NCBI GenBank assembly: GCA_916610825.1
Contig: OU744452.1
Coordinates: 4,189,543 to 4,253,542, forward strand
DNA from: Haliclystus octoradiatus
Taxonomy: Eukaryota > Cnidaria > Staurozoa > Stauromedusae > Haliclystidae
Reading direction: 5' to 3'
Length of the DNA stretch: 64,000 bases
Of this stretch, positions 11,201 to 22,819 are shown piece by piece. A program made the position numbers and the translations under genes. The notes beneath the pieces are model-generated. The model made no database searches. It saw nothing but the letters and a program-made list of their open reading frames with translations, and had not been told where the DNA came from. Position 1 is the stretch's first letter. Each line of letters opens with the position of its first letter.

Positions 11201-14200
11201 TGATATAGACACTCAGGCTGCAATGAGGCACTCAGAAAGCTTCAGAAAATCACTCGCCACAGTGGTTCTTGATTCTCTTACGCCTTCATCGTGCCTCATG
11301 ACGCAAAACTCTTGTTTATATCACCCGCACTGCACAGAAAGTGTTTAATATTTGTATAACAGGTCAATGTCTATAGTTCATGACTTGCTGTTACTCAGCT
11401 CAGGCAGTCCAGACGTTTGAGAAAGTGGAATGGGTGTCATCTTAGCTAATTTGTAGAGTAGGCTTGCTATGCTAGTGGCCTGTGTATCAGTCCAAAGGTT
11501 TTTAGGACACCATTATGATTAATGTGTAATTTTTTAAACATAATTGATTCATTTCATTAATTTAAATGTTAATTAGTCACATTATCACAAAACAACAATT
11601 GCCATAGAATCAAAACTATATGATATACCTACTGTGTTCAGAATGCTACTGCCCGCCTGTCTACCGATAGGATACCCAGTCTCATGTGGTACTCGGTGTT
11701 GGAAAGGGCTTTATGATAATTTTGAGAAATATTTTTCCGATATTGTTCTTAACGCTTGTATTGAAAGGTGGATTGAACCAGATAATCTATCTCCGTCTAT
11801 TTTTCCTGCTATTAGTAGTGCGCGGAGCGTACTCAAGAATTCATTTATAGATCGGTCGGATAGTCGTTGATTAATTGCTGTTGGAATATGTTTGATGTTG
11901 TTTGTTGGATGGTTTGACTTGGTTTTATTATTTGAAGATTGATCACCTGGTTTTCTGTAAGGGTAGTGAATTGAGTTTGATAGATTGAAGGTTATGTCTA
12001 GAAAATTAGTAGTTTTTATATTAATGTTAATCGTTATCTTTTAGCCAAGTTCTTTGATGGTTCTAATTATTCTCTTCTTAATGCTTTCTGTTTGCGGTCC
12101 TAACTTTCTTTGTAGAACAACTAGTCCGTCGTCTCTGTACAGGCCAATGCAGAATGCTGTTTATCCCACGTATCTTTTCGAGCTTGCTTATACGAATAGG
12201 CTTACCAGTTCACATATCTCGGCACCATCAAAGGTTCCCATTGTGCTGTCAAATAGACTGCCGCTATTCTTTTTATCCATGCTTCATTGCTATCAAATAG
12301 AACAGATGTCCTTGCATGCATTATGATATTATAGAATAGAAAGTAGAAGTAGAATACATATTACACATGTATAGAGCATGTTTTGTTCATTTTATTATGT
12401 TATTTCATTCAAATTTGGAACTCATCAACAGATTTAGCTTACCAATATTGTAATAGTCTAAATGTAATAAAATTGTAACCTATAAGAATGTAAAGTGCAT
12501 CAGATTAAAATCAAAATGTGCTAACTAATATAATGATTATAATGATTGAGTGGTTGCTGTCTACGTTGACAGAGCAGACATGTAGCATAATGAAATAGGT
12601 TTACATTCACTTAAATTTAACCATTTACGGATTTAAAAGTTACATTAACGGTCCTACGTAGCGTATGCACCTTTCTAGTTTTAATCAATCATGTGAAAAT
12701 CAATTAATATGTAATCCATGTACAACTATTTCTATTAAGTAATTAACGATCTATAACTCCTGTGTACCACTAGCGTACTTGTGTTCTTCAAATGAACAAG
12801 TATTCTCGCATATGGAGTCACGATAAACATATTTCAACATTACTATTTTATCTTATGTTTCTGTTAATCATTTATTCACGTAGATGGTAGTATGTTTGAA
12901 ACATCTATCTATCTAGTTTTGGGCCTAACCCCTGTGAAAAAGATCCATGAGTTCATGAACAGTTCATGAACAGTTCATGAACATTTTTTCTGGGTTCATG
13001 AACAGTTCATCAACTGTCACAGAGAGTTGATGGACTTTTCTTGAGCCGGTTCATGAACTGGTTTGTGAATGTGAAATTGCCTGAAAGTTCATGAACAGTT
13101 CTTGAAATGTTCATGAACTGTTCATGTTCTTTTAGACAATTTCACGGTCATGAACTCATGTTCACGTTCTTGAGCTCATGAACTTTTTTGACAGACAAAC
13201 TTATAACACATAATTTACTGTAGTATATCTTGTAAATAATTACGCTACATGTACACTACAGTATGTAAAAGATACAGGGTCAAACTGTATAAAATCATAT
13301 ATATATAGATCCAATTATAATGTGGTCAAACTGTATAAAATCATGTCGCATATTTAAAAGCCTAATTATTAATTTTATGTTTCTGACATACCTTCAATGT
13401 CAACTATTTAAATGATTAGTCTGGGTAATAAATGATTGTAAAGCAGGTATGTCAATGAGTTAGTAATTCATTATACAGTATTGAATAATTTGTCTTGAAG
13501 GGATCTCGTGAAGACTTTGACATGTTTGCAATTTTTCTACTGTCCTGTGCATCTGTCACAAAAGAAAACTATTATTCCGGAGTTTAGCAAAATAATTTTA
13601 TAGCTATTCCATCAAACACTTCAGGGAATGTCTGTGATGAGCCTAAAAAGCCCTGTAGAATGAGTCCTGCTTTATAGAACACAGAACGTTCCTCCTCTTG
13701 AATCTGTATGGCATCATGGGCTTCAGCAGTATCGTCGTCGTCGTCGTCAAATGATATCAATTTATTAGCTTCAAACGTTTCTTCTGTATCAACATGTCAA
13801 TGTACCTATTTCAACATCCTCGCAATAGACTATCTCCTTTGTTTCTATTGCTGGTTTGAAGAATATTGCGTTGAAGCAGGACGTGTTATAATCTGCAGAA
13901 TTGACCTTCTCGACTTCATCAACAATTTCAACAATGTTTTATCACTTTTCACGCATATTGAACATTTTCTCTACAATTACACCATTTGAAAATATTTTGT
14001 AAGTGGTTTCGTATAGCCTAGAGCCCTTTCTACTATTGTCTGTTTTCTACTATTGCCTGTTTTCTAAGTTTTGCTAATTGACTTAAGATAATTAGTAACA
14101 AGTTTAATTTCTGAGACAAAAAACCTTACCTTGTAATAGAAAAACAAGTATTTCTTTTACAAATTATACACATCTTTGGTAGCACATGTGTATTTTTACT

Positions 14201-17200
14201 GGCAATTCCATTCGAAGAAAATATTTTTGATGATCGTGTTACCTTTGCTCGATGACATTACTGGCGGCGTGCAAAGTGGAATCGTCATTCTGTGACACTG
14301 TTGGAGGTGCAGCACTTTAACGCTTATTTGTCTGAGAAAGTTCAGTTTTATCAGTAAAGCGTTGATAACATCTTTCATGGTAATGATTAAGACTTCATGG
14401 TTTTATAGCTATAGATTCAAGGGGACACAAAGAAGAACTTCGATGTGTGTATATTTTTGTTGTTTCTGTCTCCAAACTTCCCCCGCGGGAGCTGTAATTC
14501 CTTTTCAGGCTTCTAGAAGTATTTTGCCTTTTGGCCCACAGCTCATTTGAATCTGTATGCCCTGAAAGTTCACGTTTCTTCTCATTTTGTTTTTCATTTT
14601 GTTTCTTCTCAATTTCCTTCATTAACCAGTGGCTTTATCTCTCTAGCATTAACTGTTCCTGATTATTCTTATGAATCAGATTGTGGATCCAAAGACAATT
14701 GATCAGTATAAATGACATTGCAACTTCAGCTTTCAATCGCATTAACTTGCTTACTAATATTATCACGTCGCATATTTTGAAGTGTCAAGATAAGGGTAGT
14801 AACGTTATGTTTAGCTGCAATGGAGTCATATGTTTTGCATTGTAAATGCTTAGTTATTGGTCTTGTTACTTTTAAACATTAATAAACAATAACAAGACTA
14901 ATAACGAAAGAGAACTGAGATAGGCAATGATATAACGATTCTGCTTTTAATGTTGGTTCAGGCAGCCAGCGGCGATCTCTGATCGTTCTTACTTCTAATA
15001 TTTCTGTGATAGGCTGAAAAAGATCGAAGATACCTCAAAACCACCTATCCACTCAACCCAGCGAGTTTCACAGTTATTTTTTCTAACAATTTTGAATATC
15101 TATTCGGAGATCGACTAGAGAAAGATGTTACAACTCTAACTCGGTTAAAAATATTCTGAACGGGTTGGAGCTTACAAGAAGCAGCAACATACAAGCTCAG
15201 CTACAAGCTCAGTACATGTGAGCTGCAATGGCACCAGCATGAATCCCAGACATGGCACTAGCACCATCATATCCTTGACCCCTACATCAACTCATAGATC
15301 ATCCGTAGCTCTCGACATCGTTGAGAATAGTTTTCGACAGAGCTAAGCCACTCATTCCTGTAGAGCAACTATGGAAACGAGTGAATTCTTCCGGATATTA
15401 TTTTTTTCTCAACAAAACGAATCAAAATGGACATTTGTTAGAAATATCAATAGCTTCGTCAGCCAAAATGGAAAAGCAATTGGGCACTTTTAATTACTGA
15501 AATAATGTTTTTCCTTCAAATTGAGCCACAAATTGAAAAGGATTTGGGTTTTAATAGTTTTAGAACGGTATGTTGCATTGGCTGGCATGGAGAAAAGGTC
15601 AAACGCAGAATTGTTACCCACACATCTTGATCCAAATTTCAGGATTTCAACAAAATTACCTACATTGAAAGAAGGATCATACAAATACTTTGCATCATCA
15701 CGATGTCCTCTGAGAGAAATGTTTTGACGACCACACAAATGTATTGCATCAATTATTGGCCTAAGCCGGGCTGCTCAATGAATCTCCGGAATTCGATAGC
15801 TCGAACAGTGGCTAATGAATGGACTGGAGATTTTAAAACATGGTCTTGAAAGTAGGGTAGTGCCTTATGCCAATTCTTAAATGGTATAGAAAGAAGCCGT
15901 TCGATTTGCATCCATTAAGAAAAGAATCATTGCGGTTCTCAATAAAGGGAATATAAGGAGTACTATGACAAGGTTGAACACACGCAATATCAGGGTCCAC
16001 CACCTGAGGTATGTCAATTGAAGTTGGCATTGCATCATCTGAATGATGACTATGCTTCGATTCTGGGCATACCTTTTTAGCAAAAGAATCAAAAAAGTGT
16101 GGGGGGCTTTCACTTTGGCAAAGCTCTTCTATTCGAAACTACACAAGGGGTAAATTGTTATGTAAATTGAATTTTGATCAAGTAACCAAAAGCAGTATTA
16201 CACATATTTCTTCAGGGGAGACAGAAACGTCATCCGACTGGTGCGAAATTGAGCCAAACTATGGATGAGAAATCAGATTGGAGCGAAAATATGATCATCA
16301 CCTGGCAAAAATAGGAAAACATACTGTACATAAACAAGCCAATCATACGACGCTTCCAAATAATTTCAATGCTACTTTCAAGCTACTACGAAGAAACATG
16401 CTTGTGGCAGGCTAGTCTAGTGAGGGAAATTGACGGTAAACGTTATTCGTCATAGTTAGAAGTCATAATTGTTCAAATAAATTAATAAAGTATGCTTTTT
16501 AGAAGACATTAATTCAAATATGGCCTGTGTATTTCAATGCTTTGCAATTTGTTTATGTACTTTTATAAGGTTTAAATTTATTATTATTGTCAAACAGTTT
16601 GAACATGTTTTTTATATTTTCAGGTGGTGACAAGGGCTCAGTCTGCCAATCAACTGTTATAAACACATGTAAAGAAATGATGTCATTCAGTGACTTTCCA
16701 ATTCCGGATGACTATCCCATGTATATGCACAACACAAGAGTCATCAAATATGCTTTAAGCTATGTAGAGGAATTCGGGCTCTGGAAATATATCCGATTTA
16801 ATACTGATGTTGTCAATGTTGAACAAAGTGATGATTATGCAGCAAGCGGTGCATGGATGATCACGCATCAACTCATTGGTAAAGAAATAACAAGTAAAAA
16901 GACAGAACGATTTGATGCGGTATTAGTTTGCTCTGGACACCATTGGAAAAAATGTTACCCATCATTTCCTGGAATGGAAAAATTTAATGGTTCTCAAATT
17001 CATAGCAAGGAATACCGGAATGTGAATGGATTTCAAGACAAGACTGTTGTTGTTGTTGGCGTTGGAAATTCAGGTGGTGATATTGCTGTTGATTTGAGTC
17101 GTTACGCAAAGAAAGTTTATCTAAGTACAAGGCGTGGGACATGGGTGAGCTCACGCTACGTCAATGGCTATCCAAGGGATAAATATTTCAATAGAAGATT

Positions 17201-18086
17201 TCTAATTAGTTTTGTTCCTCATTGTGTGAAGAATACAATAGCGAAATATGAGATTAATAAAAGGTTTGATCACAAGCAATACGGTTTAATGCCTAAGCAT
17301 TCTGCACTAGCTCAACACCCTACGGTGAATGAAGATCTTCCAACTCGTATCCTATCAGGATTGGTTAACATCAAGCCAAACATTAAACGATTAAATACAG
17401 GAAGTATTGAGTTTGAAGACGGGTCAACGGTTGAAGATGTTGACAATGTAATATACTCAACTGGTTTTCAATTTGGATTTCCTTTTCTTGATCAAAAAGT
17501 ACTTAGCGTGGAAAACAATATACTACCATGCTACAAATATATATTCCCAGTGTCATTGGATCGCCCTACACTGGCCGTTATTGGTTTTATTCAACCGTTA
17601 GGTGCAATTATGCCAATTAGTGAGATGCAATGTAGAGTAGCATTGAAAGTATTTACTAAACAATGCACATTACCATCAATGGTTATTATGAAAAAAGATG
17701 TGATTGAAAAGGAACAGAAACTTGCCAGCACTTATTATGCATCACCACGGCATACTATTCAGGTAAATTATATTGATTATATGGATGAATTAGCCGCCAT
17801 GATCGGTTGCGTGCCAAATGGATGGAAACTTTTATTTAATGACCCTCAAATGTGGTTCCATTGGTATTTTGGCGCTTGTATACCTGCACAGTTTCGACTG
17901 TTTGGTCCTGATAAATGGGAACGAGCAAGAGAAACTGTATTGAGGACAGAAAGTATGACTTTTGTAGCTAGTAAAACACGCTCTGGTAGCACCGAATTAG
18001 CATCATACGTAAATGGAAAGATATTTATTGGATTTGCTTTATTACTAGCTATACTTTATTTCTTTGTCAACTGTACTCTGCTTTGA
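5234..18086 (+). CDS. Flavin-containing monooxygenase (FMO family), two exons
   Basis: Exons 5234-5363 and 16624-18086, joined G|GT across a GTAAGG donor and a TTTTCAG acceptor, give 530 aa, the usual FMO length. FMOs use FAD and NADPH to oxygenate soft nucleophiles such as amines and sulfides, normally at the ER membrane. Seen here: FAD Rossmann motif GAGFSG at residues 7-12; FMO signature FPGMEKFNGSQIHSKEY at about 158-174; NADPH motif GVGNSG at 189-194; the string YSTGFQFGFPFL in the C-terminal half; and a hydrophobic C-terminal segment (last ~20 residues) acting as a membrane anchor. The ATG at 5234 starts one residue before the beta strand that enters the FAD motif, so the start is convincing. 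Substrate cannot be told. All coding sequence after the FAD motif sits in one 1463-nt exon, and the single intron is 11,260 bp and full of mobile and viral remnants. Confidence 0.93.
5835..6010 (+). repeat. Degenerate tandem repeat in FMO intron
   Basis: Variants of 'CTACTTGTTTGGAGATCGC' recur about every 33 bp (for example near 5845, 5885, 5930 and 5970) with many substitutions. An ORF (5780-6052) runs through it, but its protein resembles nothing I know and follows from the repeat. Confidence 0.5.
6295..6594 (-). other. Unrecognised minus-strand open frame downstream of the viral remnant
   Basis: An open frame of roughly 90-100 codons ends at 6295 and lies just beyond the 3' end of the flavivirus-like segment on the same strand. 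The predicted protein carries a basic cluster (TTGRRSHNFF) and four to five cysteines but no motif I recognise. It could be more viral debris, part of another transposon, or chance. Confidence 0.15.
6634..7752 (-). pseudogene. Endogenous flavivirus-like envelope (E) glycoprotein segment, domains I-II only
   Basis: An open frame of 372 codons runs from just after a TAG at 7753-7755 to a TGA at 6634-6636. It starts with a hydrophobic stretch like the membrane hairpin that precedes E in flaviviruses. The hallmark is GWGNGCGLFG (plus 7330-7359), the class II fusion-loop motif. Eight cysteines are present; the third to sixth are spaced 18, 13 and 11 residues apart, as in flavivirus E, while one further E disulfide pair has no counterpart. 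The frame stops about where domain I passes into domain III, so domain III, stem and anchor are missing. No start ATG lies at the 5' end of this frame. It is antisense to FMO inside its intron and clearly less AT-rich than its surroundings. I read it as an ancient genomic copy of a viral gene. The intact frame over this length is unusual for a dead insert. Confidence 0.85.
7756..8311 (-). pseudogene. Endogenous flavivirus-like prM segment, broken by a stop and a frameshift
   Basis: Directly upstream of the E-like segment and on the same strand. The frame ending near 7719 holds a furin-type site, RQRR (plus about 7868-7879), followed by a stretch with TWEGYWKAV that fits the flavivirus M stem, ending where a membrane segment should begin. 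The order furin site, M stem, membrane hairpin, E is the flavivirus polyprotein order. Breaks seen: a TAG at 8269-8271 in the most upstream part; a frame change near 8155-8162; and a frame change near 7755, where the reading passes into the E-like frame. Upstream of the furin site the pr part is poorly recognisable. No capsid and no non-structural genes are visible. These lesions make a functional polyprotein impossible as it stands. Confidence 0.72.
8311..9190 (-). pseudogene. hAT-family transposase remnant (DUF4371-type), frameshifted and truncated
   Basis: Two main minus-strand frames, 9078-8833 and 8794-8369, read as consecutive parts of one transposase. Diagnostic strings: IIDETTDVST (start of the catalytic core), GYSLDITNTMSGEHNS, KCSCHMIHLVSSAA and LEPHKLLRSE. 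A frameshift lies at a run of A/T near 8840 and another near 8385. A poorly conserved N-terminal part seems to reach about 9190. The C-terminal dimerisation region is missing: recognisable sequence stops at about 8311, exactly where the flavivirus-like segment begins, so one insertion probably truncated the other. Confidence 0.8.
9191..11165. other. FMO intron, no gene seen
   Basis: AT-rich intronic DNA. The short ORFs (for example 9190-9396 and 10631-10819) have no recognisable motif and match the AT bias. I see no RNA gene here. Confidence 0.5.
11170..11354. mobile_element. Short non-autonomous inverted-repeat element (MITE-like), ~185 bp
   Basis: The left arm from 11170 (core TTCTGTGCAGTGCGGGTGATATA) and the right arm ending at 11354 are near-perfect reverse complements over about 45 bp: TATCACCCGCACTGCACAGA returns on the right at about 11319-11338. 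Both arms contain AAATATTAAAC at the outer edge. A looser match (TGAGGCA and TGCCTCA) continues inward. The centre is unrelated single-copy sequence. No target-site duplication could be fixed. Confidence 0.7.
11740..12330 (-). pseudogene. Penelope-like reverse transcriptase remnant
   Basis: Reading the minus strand from about 12325, broken frames give MGTFDGAEICELV, then GLYRDDGLVVL (RT catalytic YxDD-type box), then NFLDITFNLSNSIHYPYRKP and RLSDRSINEFL. This succession is, to my knowledge, that of Penelope-like element RTs. Several stops and frame changes (for example near 12190 and 12040) make it a decayed copy. The finger domain and the endonuclease are not seen. It lies inside the FMO intron, antisense. 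Confidence 0.68.
12945..13185. repeat. Cluster of palindromic GTTCATGAAC units
   Basis: The perfect 10-bp palindrome GTTCATGAAC occurs at 12951, 12962 and 12973 with an 11-bp period, then again with changes about ten times up to 13185. The outer parts (ATCCATGAGTTCATG at the left, GAGCTCATGAACTTTTTT at the right) oppose each other, so the block can also fold as one large imperfect hairpin. It lies in the FMO intron. Confidence 0.75.
13560..16160 (-). pseudogene. hAT transposase remnant, ZMYM1-like, heavily decayed
   Basis: Scattered minus-strand fragments read in the order of a ZMYM1-type hAT transposase: an N-terminal part at about 16113-15780 (KALPYFQDHVLKSPVHSLAT); CGRQNISLRGHRDDAKYLYD at 15735-15670 with VGNFVEILKF after it; FSILADEAIDISNK near 15450; RGQGYDGASAMSG near 15280-15240; and a C-terminal stretch (EERSVLYKAGLILQGFLGSSQTF) near 13680-13600. 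Many stops and frame changes interrupt it. It is distinct from the hAT copy at 8.3-9.2 kb. Confidence 0.75.
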
Positions 18087-18825
18087 TGTAATCCAGTTGA
18101 ACTCAATTTTATAACGAACGTCAGCGCTTTCTCGATACACGGCAAACAAGATTATATATACTGCGGTTATGGATGAGTCTCCTAATGATTGGTTATTGGA
18201 TAATTATAGTTAAGTGAATGATAACAATGAGAGATAAAAAACGTCGAAACGTCAATTCACTTCATGGCTATCTTTTATCATAAAATTACTAATCAAATAG
18301 ATACTTAATACGAATGATAGTTATATAAATTTTAATGATTATATTAATTTTCTATGTATTGATATACCTCATCTAGATATTTTAAACATGGCAAATATAA
18401 AGTAAATTTATTGAATATATGAATGATGAATTATGAATGATGAATTATGAATGATTGATTTATTGATGTATATATTATCGGCAAATGATTATAATTCTTA
18501 TTTTCATATAGGATTGCACTGACTAGTTAACTGAATATTTTCTATCCATAGCCTGCGTCACAGACATAATTCATAAATTCATATTCGAAAGAATATGATC
18601 TGATAATTCCCTCTTTTCTATCCCTTCACATGATTTCCTATTCAGTGATCCTTCCCCAGTGGCAATGTACTTCAACACTTTTTGTATGGGAGTGTTCCAA
18701 TTTGGAAATCTTGCTTGCACCCTAAAACTGGAAACCTTAATCCCAAATTGTACTATTTGCTGACAGTTTGCATCATAAATGCCATTTGGTGCCCTAACAG
18801 CGGGGTCCGGCTCCCTCACAGCTTC
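18087..18825. other. Intergenic, downstream of FMO
   Basis: AT-rich sequence with a short tandem array near 18418-18470 (units like 'atgaatgatgaatt'). No poly(A) signal stands out directly after the FMO stop. No gene seen. Confidence 0.4.
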
Positions 18826-18915
18826 ATATGTTCACCCTAGTTTGGAAACCCTCCTTGTAAATGTTCGTTGGAATTTTTCTATAGAAGAAATATCTTTAGT
18901 AAGCCATGGATTCCA
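18826..18915 (-). pseudogene. Short LINE reverse-transcriptase C-terminal fragment
   Basis: The minus strand reads SSPIWNPWLTKDISSIEKFQ followed by RTFTRRVSKLG and a stop. This is the conserved segment just after the RT core of many Jockey/CR1-type LINEs (P-x-W-N-P ... IE-x-x-Q-R-x-F-T-R). Only about 30 codons are recognisable; the adjoining frame to 18571 is open but not clearly LINE. Confidence 0.6.
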
Positions 18916-19683
18916 TATTGGAGACGATGACTCTATAGTAAAGGACGTACAGGAACTTTGAAGGCTCGAATGTACAAATCAATTTGTTTAGAGAGAAGGC
19001 ATTTAAATATTGAATATATTCAGATATTATCTAGACTTTACTCTAGCAGATATCATTGAACAGTGCTTCAGTGATACCGATCAACAATGAAGGAATTGGA
19101 TTTGTGCCGTAGACTACTTCTTCTATTATTATTATTATGTGGGTTGTCGATCATAAATAATGAACCTAATTCCTCGGCTGTTAATGGTCTGTTAATGTTG
19201 CAGATAATTTTTAGTTTCTTCGGCTACGCTCATAGAATTGCAGACAATGTTTGGTTTAGGGTTCTCTTTTTGTGCAGTGACGGCTTACATCGTAGCCAGT
19301 GAACAAATCTCAAACACTGCAGGTGGTCTGGGGTCGATTGCTTTCTTGTTCATTTAATAACACCTTGCTCTGTTCTCTCTCGAGTCTCGGTTTAACCAAA
19401 TAAAATTAATAATATTAACAAAGAACTATTATTAGTATATATGAAATTATTCGTGAACGTCTACGCCTAAGTAATGAATCGTCTATGCCAGTAAGTAAAA
19501 TCTCAAATGTAGATGTTCCTGATAATTGTTCAAAACTATTTTCTTTCTTGTATAATTCCAACAATGTATCACTGCACTTTATTTTATTAAGATTTTCAGC
19601 ACTTGTTTCAACTATTTACATTTATTTCCAAGGTTGAAATACATTGAAATGTAATACTGTCGCATTTGAGAGTACCATTCAAG
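18916..19683. other. Intergenic upstream of gene A
   Basis: No gene supported. The ORF at 19087-19302 begins with a leucine run that looks like a signal peptide, but the run comes from a CTT/TTA microsatellite and no in-phase exon follows. The promoter of gene A should lie at the right end of this stretch; I see no clear TATA box at a usual distance. Confidence 0.35.
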
Positions 19684-22600
19684 ATGATGATGTCAATTTC
19701 TATGCAATACATGGCTATGCTATTTTGTGTTTTGTGTAAGTTACATTTCATCATGCTTTATATATAATGATAATCTAGATAAGATACAGTTATTTTACTC
19801 TGATGAATATATATGTGGAAAATGCTTCATATATATATATGTATATATATATAGAAGTTTTCTAGTGTAGATTTCTTTCGCATTATTTTAAGTGTATATT
19901 GATTTGTAGTTTTAAGTCCACTAATTAAGTCTTTAGCAAAAGCAATCCATATCCTAGTTCTGGTTGTATACTTACTTACTGGGCAAAATGTCTAATGCCG
20001 CTATCTCAAGAGTATTCTGTTCTTATTATCATCTAAATTGTGGCGAAATTATATCTGAGGTGTACTTCAACCGGGACTGCGTTTGATTTTCAAGCGGATA
20101 ATGGTATTAATCCTAATATCAAAGTGAACATATATTGATGTCCTTGTATACGTCCTGTATATGCATAACACGAGCATTTTACTATTGTATTTGTATAGCC
20201 GATTTGTCTAATTTAGTAGTATTTGTATAGCCGCAATAAAAGGCATCATTGCATGTATACAATTTTTATGGATAGATCCTACGCTATTTACTGTTAATAG
20301 AACATTCTGTTGTGCCTTTCATTTCAGATGTCTTATTAATCACACATTCCATCTCAGTATCGGGTAGTAAAACATGGAAAGCTCTTGGTCGACCAAAATC
20401 AACTATCCTCAGGAAAACTGAATCAGTCATCGACCCAGGACCATTGGCTAATAAAACAGTTTGTAAGAACTGCCGTGTCAAAGACGAGGTTCCAACTAAG
20501 ACTACAGTTAGAAAACTTCATAAACCAAAACGAAAGAAAAGATCGATACGCCAAAAGCAGCACGACGCTAAAGCCCATGTAAGACAGACCATCCATGGTG
20601 GGCCAGCTTTTATGGGCTTACCATCTCATGATCATATACATAGCCTTGTTGATACTGTAGATCAACATGAGACTCGCAATTACATGCAGATGTTGAATGG
20701 TCAATACAGTGATGATGTTGAACATGAGCTATCCTTAGCATCAGATGGTGGAGCAGGGGTTCGAAATGATATGAGTTTCACAGCCCCAAACTCAAATAGA
20801 GCTGTCAAAGGCATACTATCTCATGATTTTATAAAGAAACTTCAAGAAGATCCTAGTTGGGACATGATTGAAAATAAATTAGCTCCAAGTAACAGACTTC
20901 AACCAGGGATGAAATTTGTTGCACCTCAACCGATAGGTCGACCGATCTATGTTGACCCTGTTCATACAATGGATAAGTTCCATGATACATTCATACCCCC
21001 TGTATCTTTTCATGGTAAAAACCGTCCAGTACAAGAACAACATGTCAGCCATCATGCCATGAACGCTCTTGCTCATAATGGGCCTGGGTATGGACAATAT
21101 CACTCAAAGCAGAGCTACAATCTGGAAGGAGCAACAGGTAAACAATTTGTCATGTCATATATGTTTTCCTAGTTGTTATAGACTTGTATAGTGACTCTAT
21201 ATAGTATAGCTTCTATTACAGATCAGGAAGCAATTATGTCATGAGAAATAATTTTGAGCAACAGATTACATTTACTGTATTGTTGTATGTAAATCCAAAC
21301 ATTCAATTAATCGATGATTAATCGTGAAAAATTTCAACCACTAGCGATGCTACCGTACAGGAATTTATTCGCTTGTCCATTATCTCTATGCATGGAAACT
21401 TCCAAATATCCGAACTGCCGATTTTAGAAATCTTGTAGTTTTCATGTAAATTTAGAAAACAAATCAGTAATCATTTCTTTCAGTAAAAATATCCAGGCTA
21501 CTAAATTACCGGAATTAACATACTGAGTTTAATTTCAAGTCATTTTAGTTCCATATATATGTTTAATGTATCTGATGTAGCTTATAGCACATACAATCTC
21601 ATGTATTATCTGTTTACAGTTAACACTTATAGTGATCCTTGGGCTGGCCTTCGTCTCTCATACAATACCGAAGGTAATACAGATATTTTATCAGTTTTCA
21701 TATTTTCCTCTATATTAATTCTTCTGCTCTGTATAGGTAATTGTAGAATATATGTTTAATATTGTTTGTAAAGCAAGCGTATCTATATGAATAAACAGTG
21801 AAATAAATAATTGCTTTTGACGTCCTCACATGGTGAATAAGCATGCTTTTAGTTTTTGCTGATTAGGTTCAAAAACATTTCTAGTTATTATTAAATTGAT
21901 TTGGGCTTGCCATTATCTTATACAGTATTTACGAATTTACTGGTGTTAATATTTCTGTTTTCACAATGAAAGAGTAGACATGAGTTCCCTCCAAATAATA
22001 TTGTTGAAATAAGACCTGAAGTTTACATAATGGCTGAGTGCATAACATTTTAGTTTGTGTTATTTCTTCGCAGTTGTCAATCATCCTTATAACCCAGCAC
22101 CTAAACCAGCACCCCCTCCCACAGATGAAGGGAGTGGTGACGGAGAAGATAAGGCTGCTGCTGCAGGCCCTCTGGGAAAGCTCCCAAAGACAAAGAAGCT
22201 AGTATCACCTAAGAAAGCCCCAGCAAAGGAGGTAAGCCAAAAACAAGTGTCATCGGCATTGAAATTTGCTGACATGCTAGACAAAGGATCTAAGGCAGAC
22301 AAAGCTATCAAGGATACAGGCCACCGTCCAATGAAAGCAGGTCTCAACAAGATGGAACCTGGAAATAACGCTGGGGTAGAAACAGACGATTCAGTGAAGG
22401 CAAGTGCGCCACATCAAGGCTCTACTAAGTCAGTTGACCATCTACATCATAAAGGAGTCACCGCAGCGTTTGCTGAAGAATTGAAGAAGGTACGACCTGA
22501 AGGTACAACGCCAAATGACGCAGATTTATCAAAGTTTGCTGCTGGTATCCAAGAAGTGAATAATTTAAAGCCGCAGAAAGTGCCTGGTAATCCTAAACAA

Positions 22601-22819
22601 TTAACTACAAATTTTGTTAAGTTCATGGTCGATATGGCTGCCAAATTAAAAGTGGACAAGTTGAAAGTTGCAGAAGAACTTGTAAAAAATGTTGAACACA
22701 CGGATAAAAAGACGGATATTACGGATGATAGCGATAGTAACAATAATGAAGATGATAGTGAAAATGATTCAGATGAAAATGAAAATGAAGAAACTGCGGA
22801 AGTGTCACCATCCAGTTAA
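19684..22819 (+). CDS. Gene A: secreted basic/His-rich to acidic low-complexity protein, four exons
   Basis: Exons 19684-19735, 20328-21137, 21620-21673 and 22074-22819 have GT-AG borders, all splice in phase 1, and give 553 aa. The signal peptide is split by intron 1 (hydrophobic core MLFCVL then LLITH). Exon 2 encodes a basic N-terminal part with a CKNC pair and a furin-type site RKKR|S, then a His/Gln-rich part. The 54-nt exon 3 encodes TYSDPWAGLRLSY. Exon 4 opens VVNHPYNPAP, continues Lys/Ala/Pro-rich, holds a predicted amphipathic segment (VKFMVDMAAKLKVDKLKVAE) and ends in an Asp/Glu/Asn/Ser tail that could bind calcium. I recognise no named family. Gene C, 13 kb downstream, has the same exon plan and shared motifs, so these are paralogues. 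Location should be extracellular. Function unknown; a matrix or mineral-associated role is only inference from composition. Confidence 0.78.

Noticed and set aside
19087-19302. ORF with a leucine-run start resembling a signal peptide
   Set aside because: The run is a microsatellite translation, and no following exon or conserved motif supports a gene.
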